A stretch of 64,000 nt of DNA, from positions 62,001-126,000 of the forward strand of contig NZ_LGTB01000011.1 of NCBI RefSeq assembly GCF_001238275.1, in the 5' to 3' direction. The DNA comes from Bradyrhizobium viridifuturi (lineage in GTDB: Bacteria > Pseudomonadota > Alphaproteobacteria > Rhizobiales > Xanthobacteraceae). Within the stretch, counting starts at the first letter, position 1. Each line of letters opens with the position of its first letter. Below the pieces are notes generated by a model. It saw nothing but the letters and a program-made list of their open reading frames with translations, was not told the origin of the DNA and made no database searches. Made by a program: the position numbers and the translations under genes. Shown here piece by piece: positions 38,589-48,925 of the stretch.

Positions 38589-39830
38589 ATGTCCGCCGAT
38601 ACGCCTCGCCTGCCGGCCACCTTCAATCGCCTCGCCTGGTCCAACCTCGCCGCGCAGTCGGCCGAGCAGATCGCGCTTGCGGCCGCGCCCATCGTCGCCG
38701 TGCTGGTGCTCGGCGTCGGCGAAGGCCAGACCGGCCTGCTGCAGACCGCGCTGACGCTGCCCTTCATCCTGTTTGCAATTCCCGCCGGCCTGCTCGCCGA
38801 CCGCGTGTCGCGGCGCTGGGTCATGGCCGGCTCCGAAGCGCTGCGCGCGGCGGCCCTTTCCGCGATCCTGCTGTTGCTGTGGCTCGGCGCGATGACCCTG
38901 CCGCTGCTCGCCTTGCTGGGCTTCATCGCGGTCTGCGGCACGGTGGCCTACAGCGTCGCCGCGCCCGCTTTGGTCCCGTCGCTGGTGACATCACAGCAAC
39001 TGCCTGCCGCGAATGCCCGCATCGAGCTCGCGCGCACCGTCGCGTTCGCCAGCGGTCCTGCGCTCGGCGGCGTGCTGGTCGGCTGGGTCGGCGCGGCGCC
39101 CGCATTCGGCTTTGCCGCGGCGCTGTCGGCGATCGCGGTCGTGCTGCTCGCCGGCCTCTACGAGCCGGCGCGTGCACCCGCACCGCGGCGCCATCCATTG
39201 CAGGACATCAAGGAAGGCGCGGCGTTCGTGATGCATCACGCCTTGCTGCGGCCTGTGTTCATCACCCAGTTCATCTTCAATACCGCATCGTTCCTGCTGC
39301 TCGCCGTGTTCGTGCCTTATGCGGTGCGCCACCTCGGGCTCAGTGCCACCGGCGTCGGCACGACGCTTGCGATGTATGGTGTCGGCATGGTGGTCGGCGC
39401 GCTGTTCGCAACGCGGGTGATGAAGCGGCTGGCGTTCGGCACCGTGATCGGGCTCGGCCCGGTGACTGGCCTCGTCGCCTCGCTGGTGATGGCACTGACG
39501 ACCTGGATCGCAACGCCGCTGCTCGCCGGCCTCGGCTTCTTCCTGCTCGGTGTCGGTCCGATCCTCTGGGTGATCTCGACCACCACACTCAGGCAGTCGG
39601 TGACGCCGCCCTCGCTGCTCGGCCGCGTCTCGGCGATCAACATCATGAGCTACGGCGCCCGTCCGCTCGGCTCCGCGCTCGGCGCCATCGTCGGTGGGTT
39701 CTACGGCGCCGAGGCCTGCCTCTATCTCGCGGCCGCGATCTTCGCCGCCCAGGCGCTGGTGATCCTGCTGTCGCCCGCGGTGTCGCTGACGCGGCAGCCC
39801 GACATGGTCGGCGAGCCGGCGCGCTGCTAG
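38589..39830 (+). CDS. MFS transporter, EntS-like
   Basis: A 413-residue transporter from ATG 38589 (MSADTPRLPATFNRLAWS) with 12 predicted helices. The MFS loop 2-3 motif appears as GLLADRVSRRWVMAGSEALR, and the later LLGRVSAINIMSYGARPLGSALGAIVGGFYG is typical of the drug/siderophore-export branch (EntS, MFS_3). The substrate is unknown. It stands alone after a terminator. A palindromic repeat follows the gene. Confidence 0.88.
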   Translation: MSADTPRLPATFNRLAWSNLAAQSAEQIALAAAPIVAVLVLGVGEGQTGLLQTALTLPFILFAIPAGLLADRVSRRWVMAGSEALRAAALSAILLLLWLGAMTLPLLALLGFIAVCGTVAYSVAAPALVPSLVTSQQLPAANARIELARTVAFASGPALGGVLVGWVGAAPAFGFAAALSAIAVVLLAGLYEPARAPAPRRHPLQDIKEGAAFVMHHALLRPVFITQFIFNTASFLLLAVFVPYAVRHLGLSATGVGTTLAMYGVGMVVGALFATRVMKRLAFGTVIGLGPVTGLVASLVMALTTWIATPLLAGLGFFLLGVGPILWVISTTTLRQSVTPPSLLGRVSAINIMSYGARPLGSALGAIVGGFYGAEACLYLAAAIFAAQALVILLSPAVSLTRQPDMVGEPARC

Positions 39831-39847
39831 GCCGGGCTTTCTCAGCC

Positions 39848-39931
39848 GTCATTGCGAGGAGCGAAGCGACGAAGCAATCCATTCTTCCACGCGGGGAGAC
39901 GTGGATTGCTTCGCTTCGCTTGCAATGACGG
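39848..39931. repeat. Palindromic intergenic repeat, family B
   Basis: Long imperfect inverted repeat between converging genes: GTCATTGCGAGGAGCGAAGC...GAAGCAATCCA and TGGATTGCTTCGCTTCGC...GCAATGAC. This GCGAAGC-rich element is a frequent dispersed repeat in Bradyrhizobium. It differs in sequence from the family A copies. Confidence 0.85.
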
Positions 39932-39944
39932 AGGAAGGGGCTGC

Positions 39945-41198
39945 CTAGCTCGCCAGATACCGCTCATACTTGCCGCCGACGACCTCGTCGGCAGGCACGG
40001 CCGGATCCAGTGTATAGAGATCCTGCGCATGGCCGATGCCGCGCAACACGAAACGGCCGGTGGAAACCAGGTAGTTGCGGCCGGCGGCATCCAGCCCGGT
40101 GCGGAAATCGGTCGAAGTCAGCAATTCGCGGTCAACCGAAGCGCACATCGAGGCGATCCGGCTGACCTCGTTGACGGCGGGCCCGACCACCGTGAAGTCG
40201 AGCCGGTCCTCGCTGCCGATGTTGCCGTAGAAGACTTCGCCGACATGGAGGCCGACATAGGCCGTGGTGGTCGGCCGGTTCTCGTTCTCGCGGCGATCGT
40301 TCAGCACGCGGATGTTATGGCGGAATCTGTGCTCGGCACGCAGTGCCGCGCGTCTGGCGCTTGCCATGTTCTCGCTGGTGAACATCGCCAAAACGCCGTC
40401 GCCGATCAGCTTCAGCACCTCGCCGCCCGCGTCGTGGATCGCGTCGATCGAGGCCTGCGCGTAATCGTTGAGGAACGGAATGATCTCGTCGGGGCCAATG
40501 CGCTCGCTGATCGCGGTCGAGCCGCGCACGTCGGAGTACCACAGCACGGCCTTGATCTTCTCTGTGATGCCGCGCTGCATGCGCCCGCGCAGCACCTGCT
40601 CCGCCGTCTCGCGGCCGAGATAGACCCGGCCGAGCGTGCGGGCGATCTCGACCTGCGCCGCGGATTTGATCGCAAGCCCGAGCACCGGCACCAGGTCGCG
40701 CAGCGCCGACATGTGAAGGTCGCCGAACCCGTCCGAATGGCGCGTGGTGTAGTAGGAATAGAAACAGTCCATCTCGCCGATCGTGCCGGCCTCGCCGAAG
40801 CGGTGCACGAAGGCGGCGAAATGCTTGTGGCCCTTCTCGGCAAGCTCACCGATCATCGAGAAATCATGGCTCTCGGCGAGATCGATCACCATCTCGTCAT
40901 GGCCGTTTTCGAGCATGTGGTGGAACGCCGACCGCCGCCAGGTCTGATTGGCCTCGCCGGTGCTGGTCGAGCCGTATTCGAAGATGTCGGCCTCGTTGCT
41001 CTCGCCGTCGTTCCAGCGGAAGCCGCGCCCCTCGAAGATCGGATGCAAGGTGTCGATGAAGACGATCGCCCGCGACAACGGCATGCCGGCGGCCCGGCAG
41101 CGCTCGCAGAAGCCGCGCAGCAGATCGTTCTCAGGCAGGCCCGTCAGACCCTGGCGGACCAGCCAATTCATGAGGCGCAAACGGGGCGTCAGTTCCAT
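39945..41198 (-). CDS. Class III adenylate/guanylate cyclase
   Basis: A 417-residue cytoplasmic protein. An N-terminal sensor-like region (about 1-200, including FIDTLHPIFEGRGFRW) precedes a class III cyclase domain (about 215-370). Metal-binding aspartates lie in WYSDVRGSTAIS and KLIGDGVLAMF; YVGLHVGEVFYGNIGS and DFTVVGPAVNEVSRI complete the site. Rhizobia carry many such cyclases; nothing shows what this one senses. Confidence 0.92.
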   Translation of the reverse strand: MELTPRLRLMNWLVRQGLTGLPENDLLRGFCERCRAAGMPLSRAIVFIDTLHPIFEGRGFRWNDGESNEADIFEYGSTSTGEANQTWRRSAFHHMLENGHDEMVIDLAESHDFSMIGELAEKGHKHFAAFVHRFGEAGTIGEMDCFYSYYTTRHSDGFGDLHMSALRDLVPVLGLAIKSAAQVEIARTLGRVYLGRETAEQVLRGRMQRGITEKIKAVLWYSDVRGSTAISERIGPDEIIPFLNDYAQASIDAIHDAGGEVLKLIGDGVLAMFTSENMASARRAALRAEHRFRHNIRVLNDRRENENRPTTTAYVGLHVGEVFYGNIGSEDRLDFTVVGPAVNEVSRIASMCASVDRELLTSTDFRTGLDAAGRNYLVSTGRFVLRGIGHAQDLYTLDPAVPADEVVGGKYERYLAS

Positions 41199-41371
41199 CA
41201 GCTGATTATGCCGGGCAATCGGTGCGGGAGGAAGGGCTGGTCGTCGCGTGACAGATGCGGATGCCCATGTGGTATTGCAAGGCCGCCCGCCTGACCATTT
41301 CGCAGGGAACAGCGCGGCCTGAGCCGGCGATTCCGCTTCCCTTTGCCCCGGCCTTCGCGCACAAGGAACGC

Positions 41372-41566
41372 ATGGACAACGATGCCGGCCTGCAAAATCC
41401 GATCCGACGCCTCATGCGATGGGCGATCACTCCGCCGCAATCCTATGGGGTCTATCTTGGTGGCATCATCCTGGTCTACGCCCTGTCATTCTACGCCGGC
41501 ACGCTGAAGCCGAAACACGTTCCGGCCGCCCCGCCGGTTACCACGCCGTCCGCTCCGCACAGCTGA
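41372..41566 (+). CDS. Small single-span membrane protein, 64 aa
   Basis: From ATG 41372 (MDNDAGLQNPIRRLMRWAIT) with one membrane helix (YGVYLGGIILVYALSFYAG) and a Pro/Ala-rich tail. The frame opens at 41255, but the extra residues look non-coding. It converges on the EamA gene, one base apart. No family recognised. Confidence 0.55.
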   Translation: MDNDAGLQNPIRRLMRWAITPPQSYGVYLGGIILVYALSFYAGTLKPKHVPAAPPVTTPSAPHS

Positions 41567-42481
41567 TCAGGCCGGTTTGGCCTCCGATGTCGCCATCCAG
41601 ATTCCGGCGCAGACCGCGATCAGGCCGACGACCAGACTGGCCGTGATCGGCTCGCCGATCAATTGCTTCGCCAGCAGCCCGGCCGCGATCGGATTGACCG
41701 TCATGGTGTTGGCGACACGGGTCGGTGAAGCCCGCTCGAGCGCCAGCACCCACAGGATGAAGGCCAGCGCGCCGCCGGCAATTCCGAGATAGAGCCCGGC
41801 GATCCACTGCGATGCGCCGAATTCGCGCAGCGTCGCCAGGCTGCCGGTGAACGCCCCGACCGCCACCAGCGCAGCCGCACCCGCGCCCATGCCCACGGCA
41901 AGGAAGCCGAGCGCGCTGGAGCGGCGGATGAACGGTCGCGACAGCACGTTGTAGAACGCCATGCAGAGCACCGCGGCCGCCATGATCAGCTCGCCACGCC
42001 ATGCCCCCGGTGGTGCCGCCGACAGCCCCGATGCCAGCGCCGCGGCGACGCCGAGCACCGCAATCGAGACCCCGGCCGATTTGCGCATCGTCAGCGGCTC
42101 GATGCCGAGCACGGCGCCGACCACCATGGTGGAGAGCGGCAACGTCGCCAATGCGAGGCTCGCGCGTGCCGCCGTCGTGTAGGACATCGCGATGTTGTAG
42201 AGCACGAAGAACACGCCGAAGAAGGCGATGCCGAGCACGGCGACCGCCGGCCAATCTTCGCGCGGCGGCCATTTCGCCCCGAGCAGGACTGCAACGGGAA
42301 GCACGCAGAGGAAACCGATCGCCCAGCGCAGGATCGCAAGCGTGATCGGGTCGGCGTTACCGGCCAGATACCGCGTGATCGCCGCCGCCGTGCCGCCGAG
42401 GCAGCTCGAGGCCAGTGCAATCGCAACGCCGATCCACTCGCCCATCCAGCACCCGATGCGTTTCGCGCCCGCTTGTGGCAT
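41567..42481 (-). CDS. EamA/DMT-family exporter
   Basis: A 304-residue, ten-helix drug/metabolite transporter with the two EamA repeats: AIALASSCLGGTAAAITRYL, ILRWAIGFLCVLPVAVLLG, LYNIAMSYTTAARASLALATLPL in the first; LYLGIAGGALAFILWVLALERASPTRVANTMTVNPIAAGLLA in the second. ATG 42481 or ATG 42445 may be the start. Divergent from an XRE regulator with a palindrome between them, so it is a likely target of that regulator. Confidence 0.88.
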   Translation of the reverse strand: MPQAGAKRIGCWMGEWIGVAIALASSCLGGTAAAITRYLAGNADPITLAILRWAIGFLCVLPVAVLLGAKWPPREDWPAVAVLGIAFFGVFFVLYNIAMSYTTAARASLALATLPLSTMVVGAVLGIEPLTMRKSAGVSIAVLGVAAALASGLSAAPPGAWRGELIMAAAVLCMAFYNVLSRPFIRRSSALGFLAVGMGAGAAALVAVGAFTGSLATLREFGASQWIAGLYLGIAGGALAFILWVLALERASPTRVANTMTVNPIAAGLLAKQLIGEPITASLVVGLIAVCAGIWMATSEAKPA

Positions 42482-42508
42482 CTTGCCCGGCGAGACCGTT
42501 TCGGCAAC

Positions 42509-42521
42509 TACCTGACAGGTA
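42509..42521. promoter_or_regulatory. Candidate operator of XRE regulator
   Basis: TACCTG-A-CAGGTA, a perfect 6-bp palindrome around one base, three bases before the regulator's ATG and 28 bases before the EamA start. Confidence 0.6.
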
Positions 42522-42524
42522 CTC

Positions 42525-43337
42525 ATGTCGCAGCGCGATTTTGCAGCCAGCCTGCGCTGGTGGCGCCAACGCAAGGGCCACTCGCAACTGGAGCTCGCCG
42601 GGCGCGCCGATATCTCCCAGCGCCATCTGAGCTTCCTCGAGCTCGGCCGCGCCGCGCCGAGCCGGGACATGGTGATCCGGCTTGCCGCGGCGCTCGATGT
42701 GCCGCTGCGGCAGCAGAACGCGCTGCTGGTCGCGGCCGGCTTCGCGCCGGTATGGCGGCAAACCGACCTTGCCGCGCCCGAGCTCGTCCAGATCCGCCAC
42801 GCGCTGGATTTCATCCTGGCGCAGCAGGAGCCGTTCCCTGCGGTCGTGGTCGACCGGCACTGGAATCTGCTGCTCGCCAATTCGGGCGCGGTGCGGCTGG
42901 TGGAATTCCTGGTCGGGCCGCTGGCGCCCGGCACACAGGTCAATCTCGCCGACGCGTTGGTCGCTCCCGGCGTGCTGCGGCCCCACCTTACCAACTGGAC
43001 CGAGGTCGCCGGCTACTTCATCCGCAGCGTCGAGGCCGATGCCGCGAGCGACGGCACGTCAGCGACGGCCGAATTGCTCAGGCGCCTGCTGGCCTATGAC
43101 GGCGTCGAGGCCGCGTTGACCGCGCCGCCCCCGACGTCCGGACCGGTGCTGCCGATGCTGTTCCGCAAGGGCGACACGCGGCTGCAACTGTTCACCACGA
43201 TCGCAACGCTGGGGACGCCGCAGGACGTCACGTTGCAGGAACTGCGGATCGAGAGCTTCTTTCCGATGGACGAGGAGACCGCACAGATTTTTCGAGGCTG
43301 GTCGACGGCGAGTGCCGCCAAGGCCGCTCAGTCGTAG
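42525..43337 (+). CDS. XRE-family regulator with MmyB-like ligand domain
   Basis: A 270-residue protein. The N-terminal helix-turn-helix (about 7-65) has LRWWRQRKGHSQLELAGRADISQRHLSFLELGRAAPSRDMVIRLAAAL. A MmyB-like PAS-type domain follows (about 95-260), with FPAVVVDRHWNLLLANSGAVRLVEF and LFTTIATLGTPQDVTLQELRIESFFP. Such regulators bind small, often lipid-like, ligands. No ribosome site is visible and the palindrome ends three bases before the ATG, which suggests a leaderless, autoregulated transcript. Confidence 0.9.
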   Translation: MSQRDFAASLRWWRQRKGHSQLELAGRADISQRHLSFLELGRAAPSRDMVIRLAAALDVPLRQQNALLVAAGFAPVWRQTDLAAPELVQIRHALDFILAQQEPFPAVVVDRHWNLLLANSGAVRLVEFLVGPLAPGTQVNLADALVAPGVLRPHLTNWTEVAGYFIRSVEADAASDGTSATAELLRRLLAYDGVEAALTAPPPTSGPVLPMLFRKGDTRLQLFTTIATLGTPQDVTLQELRIESFFPMDEETAQIFRGWSTASAAKAAQS

Positions 43338-44155
43338 AACTCCGGCGACATCTTCAGTCCGTCACGCTGCACCTTGTCGTGGTTGATCCAGAGCTGCGCC
43401 TTCTCCTTCGTCAGCGTGTCGGCGATCTTCTGCATCGAGGCCAGCGTCTGCTCCTTGCTGGCGTTCAAGCTCGGTACGCGTCGATTGTCCCAATTGTCCT
43501 TGAAGTGAACGGCGTCGCCGGTCAGCACGAGCGCGCCGGTCTTCGGCAGCTTCACCAGCAGCGACTGGTGGCCGGGCGTGTGGCCCGGCGTCGACAAAAT
43601 CGTGACGCTGCCGTCGCCGAACACGTCGCGATCACCCTCGAGCTTGGTGACGGGATGCTCGGGCTTGAAGCGTGGCGCGTTGTTGACGCCCGGCCATTCA
43701 TACTCCGCCTTCTGCACATACAGCATCGCGGCCGGAAACAGCTCGACATTGCCGATATGATCGGGATGGGTGTGCGAGACGGCGATCGCCTTGATGTCCG
43801 ACGGCTTGACCCCGAGCTGGGCGAGCTGCGCGGCGAGCGTCTTCGGCCGTCGCCACGTGATCGCCTTGGGATCGGCCGGCGCAAGGCCGTTCGGCATTGC
43901 TGCCACCGCATCCGGAATGCCGGTGTCCCACAGGAACCAGCCCTGCGCATGCTTGATCAGGTAGCAATTGTCGACGAAGTCCATCGACTTGCCTTCATTG
44001 ACGCCGGGCGACCAGCGCGAAATATCGCCCGCAACGCCCTCGCCGCAGTTGAGGATATAGAGCCGCTCGACGCCCGGTTTCGCCGGCTGGGCGTCCGCGG
44101 GCAGCACCGCGCCCGCGACCCAGAGCGACAATGCAAGACCGATTGCCTTCTTCAC
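43328..44155 (-). CDS. MBL-fold metallo-hydrolase, exported
   Basis: A 275-residue enzyme with a signal peptide (KKAIGLALSLWVAGAVLPADAQ). The dinuclear zinc motif is SHTHPDHIGN, followed by the later STPGHTPGHQSLLV and LTGDAVHF. The pattern is that of N-acyl-homoserine-lactone lactonase-like hydrolases, but the substrate is not certain. GTG 44155 has GGAGGG just upstream, better than ATG 44167, which lies inside that site. Its end overlaps the XRE gene tail to tail by ten bases. Confidence 0.88.
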   Translation of the reverse strand: MKKAIGLALSLWVAGAVLPADAQPAKPGVERLYILNCGEGVAGDISRWSPGVNEGKSMDFVDNCYLIKHAQGWFLWDTGIPDAVAAMPNGLAPADPKAITWRRPKTLAAQLAQLGVKPSDIKAIAVSHTHPDHIGNVELFPAAMLYVQKAEYEWPGVNNAPRFKPEHPVTKLEGDRDVFGDGSVTILSTPGHTPGHQSLLVKLPKTGALVLTGDAVHFKDNWDNRRVPSLNASKEQTLASMQKIADTLTKEKAQLWINHDKVQRDGLKMSPEFYD

Positions 44156-44280
44156 GTTGCCCTCCATTGATCGAGCCGGCTATTGCAGCGCGCGCAGCCG
44201 CAATGTGCCGTCTCGTCCGCAACCGCGGAAGAGGCCGGCAAGAGGCAATCGATCAATTGAATGCGAGCGCGCGCCGCGGC

Positions 44281-45275
44281 CTAGACCGTTTCCGCGGGCG
44301 CCAGGCGGCAGGTCTCGCTGCTGATCTCGACCTGCAGCGTCGCGTGATGAATGCTGAACCGCTCCGAAAGCTCGGCGCAGACGTGATGCAGGAACACGTC
44401 GTCGTGGCCGCCGGGCCGCACCAGATGCGCGGTCAACGCGGTCTCGCTGGTGCTCATCGCCCAGATGTGCAGGTCGTGCACCTCGGTGACGCCCTCGAGC
44501 GCGGCGAGATAGTCCCTCACCCGCTTGAGGTCGATACCCTTGGGCACCGCATCGAGCGCGAGGTTGACGCTGTCGCGGGCAAGCTCCCAGCCGCTCAGCA
44601 GCACGACCACCGCGATGGCGAGGCTGATCGCCGGATCGAGCCACTGCCAGCCGGTCGCCATGATCAAGAGCGCGGCGATCACGACGCCGAACGAGACGCC
44701 GGCATCGGCCGCCATGTGCAGATAGCGCCGCGGACGTTGAGGTCGCTGTCGCGGCCGCGCATGAACAACAGCGCGGTGCCGCCATTGATCAGGATGCCGA
44801 GCGCCGCGACCCAGACCACGGTCCAGCTTGCGACCTCCGCAGGTTCGCGGAAGCGGTTGATCGCCTCGACCGCGATGCCGCCAACCGCGATCAGCAACAG
44901 CCCGGCATTGAACAGCGCCGCCAGGATCGAGGCACGACGGTAACCATAGGTGTGGGTGTCGGTCGGGCGGCGGCCGGCGAGCCACGCGCCGGCCCAGGCC
45001 AGCAGCAGCGCGATGACGTCGGAGAGATTGTGAACGGCGTCGGAGACAAGGGCGAGCGAGTTGGCGGAATAGCCGAAGATCAGTTCCGCAATGACGAAGG
45101 CGGTGTTGAGCGAGGCACCGATCGCGAAGGCCGTGCCGAAACTGGCGGGCGCGTGGCTGTGCCCGGCATGGGTATGTCCCGCGTGAGAATGTCCGGCGTG
45201 GGAGTGTCCGCCGTGGGAGTGCCCGCTGTGGGAATGACCACCGTGCTCGTGGTCGTGATCGTGATTATGCGCCAT
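44281..45275 (-). CDS. Cation diffusion facilitator, His-rich (frameshifted in this sequence)
   Basis: Exports divalent metals (Zn, Co, Ni type). The N-terminus has about 20 histidines (HDHDHEHGGHSHSGHSHGGH and more). Then come the six CDF helices, with HNLSDVIALLLAW carrying half of the metal site. At about 44725 one base is lost: after DSDLNVRGA the frame should continue YLHMAADAGVSFGVVIAALL, found in the next frame, which runs to 44281 with the cytoplasmic domain (VHDLHIWAMSTSETALTAHL). DmeF- or CzcD-like; the metal is not certain. Confidence 0.88.
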
Positions 45276-45395
45276 GGCAACCGTCGCCCGAATTCGTCGG
45301 CGACGGTTATAGCGCGGCGAAATCTGGATACTATCACACCGCGCGGCGACAAGAACGGCGGGTTACGGCTTGCGCCCAACCCACCCTACGCAGCG

Positions 45396-47651
45396 TCACT
45401 CCACGCCGCGGTTGAACTTGTTCGACTTCGGCAGACCATGGGCGAGCCGGCCGGCGTCGGCGCGGTTGCCGCGCCAGTCGGCCAGTTCCTTCATGGTCAT
45501 GCTGTGCTCGCGGCCGGCGGAGTCCTTCCAGGTCAGGCCGGACTTGGAGTCGAACACTGCAACGTCGGATAGCTCCGAGCTGGTGTATTTCTGCAGCCGC
45601 ACGCCGCGGCCGCGCGCCATCTCCGGGACCTGGTCGAGACCGAACAGCACCATCTTGTGGTTGGTGCCGATCACCGCCACGGTGTCGCCGTTCACCGTGG
45701 TGATCGCGCGGGCCTCGTTCGGCATCTCGACATTGAGCACCTGCTTGCCCTTGCGGGTGTTGCCGACGCAGTCCTCTTCCTTGACGACGAAGCCCTGCCC
45801 CTCGCTGCTCGCGATCAGGAACTTGCGCTCGCCCTTGTTGACGAACAGCGAGATGATCGCGGCGTCCTGCTCGAGGTCGATGAACATGCGGATCGGCTCG
45901 CCATGGCCGCGGCCGCCCGGCAGCTTTGCCACGTCGAGCGAGTAGAACTTGCCGTTGGTCGCGAACAGCAGCAGCTTCGAGGTGGTCTCGGCGAAGAACG
46001 AGTGCTCGAGCTTGTCGTCGGTCTTGAAGGCAAGCCCCGAGAGATCCTCGACATGGCCCTTCAGCGTCCGCACCCAGCCCTTCTCGGAGATCACGACGGT
46101 GCACGGCTCGCGCTCGACCAGCGCTTCCTCGATCGCGGCGAGGTCATGCTCGGGCGCATCGGCAAAGGTGGTGCGGCGCTTGCCGAGCGGCGTCTTGGGT
46201 CCGAAGATGTCGCGAACCTTGCGGACCTGCTCGCCGACCTTGGCCCACTGCTCGGTCTCGGAGCCGAGCAGCCCCTCGATGCCCTTCAGCTCCTTGCGCA
46301 GATCCTTGTCCTCGGTGCGGATCTCCATCTCTTCCAGGCGGCGCAAGTTGCGCAGGCGCATGTTGAGAATGGCTTCGGCCTGGATCTCGGTGAGCTTGAA
46401 GGTCTTGATCAGGACCGGCTTCGGCTCGTCCTCGGTGCGGATGATCTTGATCACCTTGTCGAGGTTCAGATAGGCGACGAGATGGCCGCCCAGCACTTCC
46501 AGCCGGTGCTCGATCTGGGTCTTGCGGAAGTTGGAGCGGCGGACCAGCACGTCGCGCAGATGGTCGAGCCATTCGCGCAGGCACTCGGCAAGGCCGACCA
46601 CCTTCGGGATGCGCCCCTTGATCAGCACGTTGAGGTTCAGCGAGATCTTGCTTTCCAGCTCGGTCAGCCGGAACAGCGACTCCATCATCAGCGCCGGATC
46701 GACGGTGCGCGATTTCGGCTCGATCACGAGCCGCACATCCTCGGCCGACTCGTCGCGGACGTCGGCGACCAGCGGTAGCTTCTTCTCGTTGATCAGCTCG
46801 GCGATCTTCTCGACGATCCGCGACTTCTGCACCAGCCACGGGATCTCGGTGACGACCACCACCCAGGTGCCGCGCGCGCCCTCCTCCTGGGTCCAGCGCG
46901 AGCGGGTGCGGAACGAGCCGCGTCCCGTGGTGTAGGCCTCGATGATCGATTCCTTGGAATCGACGACGATGCCGCCGGTCGGGAAGTCCGGCCCCTTGAC
47001 CCATTTCAGCAGCGCCTTCGACTTGGCGTCGGGCTTCTCGATCAGATGCAGCGCGGCGTCGCAGAGCTCGGCGGCGTTGTGCGGCGGGATCGAGGTCGCC
47101 ATGCCGACCGCGATGCCCTGCGCGCCGTTGGCGAGCAGGTTCGGGAAGCCGCCGGGCAGCACCACCGGCTCTTTCGACTGGCCGTCGTAGTTGAGTCGAA
47201 ACTCGACGCCGTCCTCGTCGATGCCGTCGAGCAACAGCCGCGCGACCTCGGTCATGCGCGCCTCGGTGTAGCGGTAGGCAGCCGGATTATCGCCGTCGAT
47301 ATTGCCGAAATTGCCCTGGCCGTCGACCAGCGGGTAGCGCGAGGAGAAATCCTGCGCCAGGCGCACCATGGCGTCATAGATCGCCTGGTCGCCGTGCGGA
47401 TGGAACGAGCCCATCACGTCGCCGACGATCTTCGCCGATTTCTTGAATGCCGCGCGCGGGTCGAGCCCGAGCAGGTCCATGCCGTAGAGGATGCGCCGGT
47501 GCACCGGCTTCAGCCCGTCGCGGGCATCCGGCAGCGCACGATGCATGATGGTCGAGAGCGCATAGGCGAGATAGCGCTCCTCGAGCGCATCACGCAGCGG
47601 CACCTCGTGAATTTCGGCCGGCTTTTCCGGCGGGGTCTGTCGCTTTCCCAT
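45396..47651 (-). CDS. parC: DNA topoisomerase IV subunit A
   Basis: Decatenates chromosomes together with ParE. It is 751 residues. The breakage-reunion domain holds [34 protein letters not shown] and YRYTEARM with the catalytic tyrosine. Beta-pinwheel repeats make up the C-terminal third. The residue matching the quinolone-related Ser80 of E. coli ParC is Gln here (HGDQAIYD), which I believe is common in alphaproteobacterial ParC. It lies downstream of recO. Confidence 0.95.
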   Translation of the reverse strand: MGKRQTPPEKPAEIHEVPLRDALEERYLAYALSTIMHRALPDARDGLKPVHRRILYGMDLLGLDPRAAFKKSAKIVGDVMGSFHPHGDQAIYDAMVRLAQDFSSRYPLVDGQGNFGNIDGDNPAAYRYTEARMTEVARLLLDGIDEDGVEFRLNYDGQSKEPVVLPGGFPNLLANGAQGIAVGMATSIPPHNAAELCDAALHLIEKPDAKSKALLKWVKGPDFPTGGIVVDSKESIIEAYTTGRGSFRTRSRWTQEEGARGTWVVVVTEIPWLVQKSRIVEKIAELINEKKLPLVADVRDESAEDVRLVIEPKSRTVDPALMMESLFRLTELESKISLNLNVLIKGRIPKVVGLAECLREWLDHLRDVLVRRSNFRKTQIEHRLEVLGGHLVAYLNLDKVIKIIRTEDEPKPVLIKTFKLTEIQAEAILNMRLRNLRRLEEMEIRTEDKDLRKELKGIEGLLGSETEQWAKVGEQVRKVRDIFGPKTPLGKRRTTFADAPEHDLAAIEEALVEREPCTVVISEKGWVRTLKGHVEDLSGLAFKTDDKLEHSFFAETTSKLLLFATNGKFYSLDVAKLPGGRGHGEPIRMFIDLEQDAAIISLFVNKGERKFLIASSEGQGFVVKEEDCVGNTRKGKQVLNVEMPNEARAITTVNGDTVAVIGTNHKMVLFGLDQVPEMARGRGVRLQKYTSSELSDVAVFDSKSGLTWKDSAGREHSMTMKELADWRGNRADAGRLAHGLPKSNKFNRGVE

Positions 47652-47732
47652 GGGGAGGCGTTAAACTTTTGCGCTGAATCGGGCAAGCCGCGAATCACGC
47701 CAAACGCGCACGGATTCACCTGATTCGCGCAA

Positions 47733-47990
47733 TTATTGCGCGGTCTGGTTGGCCGTCCGCACGGTCCTCACCGGCGCTTCCTTGAGGCAATGGCGGGCGG
47801 TATCGATCTCGGCGTCGGTTGCGCCATGGGCTCTCGCCCAGCTTTCGGCCGCGGCGGCCGAATATCGCGCGACGTAATAGCGAACCACGGTGCAGGAGAC
47901 GCGACGGAGGACGCTCCCCTGCTCGCCGGCATTGGCGTCCGGCGCCAGCGTCAGCAGCGCCGCCGAAATGACAATTCCCCGCAGAAACAT
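47733..47990 (-). CDS. Small secreted protein, 85 aa
   Basis: From ATG 47990 (MFLRGIVISAALLTLAPDAN) with a signal peptide ending ANA. The mature part is helical (CTVVRYYVARYSAAAAESWARAHG, TDAEIDTARHC) with two cysteines. The frame is open to 48050, but the hydrophobic signal begins at Met 47990. It lies between recO and parC. Function unknown. Confidence 0.65.
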   Translation of the reverse strand: MFLRGIVISAALLTLAPDANAGEQGSVLRRVSCTVVRYYVARYSAAAAESWARAHGATDAEIDTARHCLKEAPVRTVRTANQTAQ

Positions 47991-48081
47991 CGGTCGCCCT
48001 TCGATGGAACCACGGTGCGGAACGCACCAGGAGGCGATTTCGTTCCCCATTGCATGACAGGGGCGCGGGAATGTCAGCGCT

Positions 48082-48831
48082 TCACGTCCCGGCCAGCCGG
48101 CTGCGCCGTCTGGTCACGGCGTTGATGAACCCGTCGCGGGCGTCGGAATGGCCCTGGCCGCGGGGCTCCAGCACGTGACGGAGCAGGAACAGGCCGGTGA
48201 TCGTAAAGCCGTCGCGCAGATCCTGCTCCGACCAGCTGTTGGCGCCTCCCTCGCCTTCGCGCAGGAACGCCGGCAACGGCAACAGGCGGTCGCGCCACGG
48301 CTCGCCCGCGGCCCGCGACACCGCGCCGCCGGACTTCGGCGACACATAGATCAGGTCGGTGGTCTCCCCGGTGGCTGCGCAGTTCTCCAGATCGAGCCCG
48401 AAGCCGAGCTCGGTCAGCATCGCAAGCTCGAACCGGATCAGGTGCACGGCGGCAACGCCCGCGTCGTCGAAATCGTCGAGCGTCCCCTCCAGCATCGCGT
48501 AGATGTCTTCATGCGGATCGCGCTCCGGCAGCAGCCGGGCCAGCGCAGCCAGATGCGTGACGCCGTAGACGGCATGCGACGAGGCAAGCAGCGTCGCCGC
48601 CCGCAGCCGCGTCCCCTCCAGCGTGTACATGCCGAGATGCTCGTCGAGCCGCGCCCGCCACACCGCGGTGACGCTGTTGCCGGGCTGCAGCAGCGGCCGC
48701 ATCCGCGAACTGGCGCCGCCGCGCACGAGGCCGAGATGGCGGCCATGCTCGCGCGTCAGGAGCTCGACGATGGCGGAGGATTCGCCATGCCGCCGCACGC
48801 CCAGCACGATGCCTTCGTCGGTCCACTCCAT
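48082..48831 (-). CDS. recO: DNA repair protein RecO
   Basis: RecFOR-pathway mediator that anneals DNA and loads RecA. It is 249 residues: an N-terminal OB-fold ([39 protein letters not shown]), helical middle, and [31 protein letters not shown]. The second zinc-type cysteine pair of some RecO proteins is absent. It follows era, a standard arrangement. Confidence 0.93.
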   Translation of the reverse strand: MEWTDEGIVLGVRRHGESSAIVELLTREHGRHLGLVRGGASSRMRPLLQPGNSVTAVWRARLDEHLGMYTLEGTRLRAATLLASSHAVYGVTHLAALARLLPERDPHEDIYAMLEGTLDDFDDAGVAAVHLIRFELAMLTELGFGLDLENCAATGETTDLIYVSPKSGGAVSRAAGEPWRDRLLPLPAFLREGEGGANSWSEQDLRDGFTITGLFLLRHVLEPRGQGHSDARDGFINAVTRRRSRLAGT

Positions 48832-48925
48832 GTGTGAAGTCTAGCAGGATTCCGAAGATGCGCGCAGCGGCCAGACGCGACATCCAGAGCGAAGCGAAGC
48901 GCAAGCCCGGGATAACGACGAGCCC

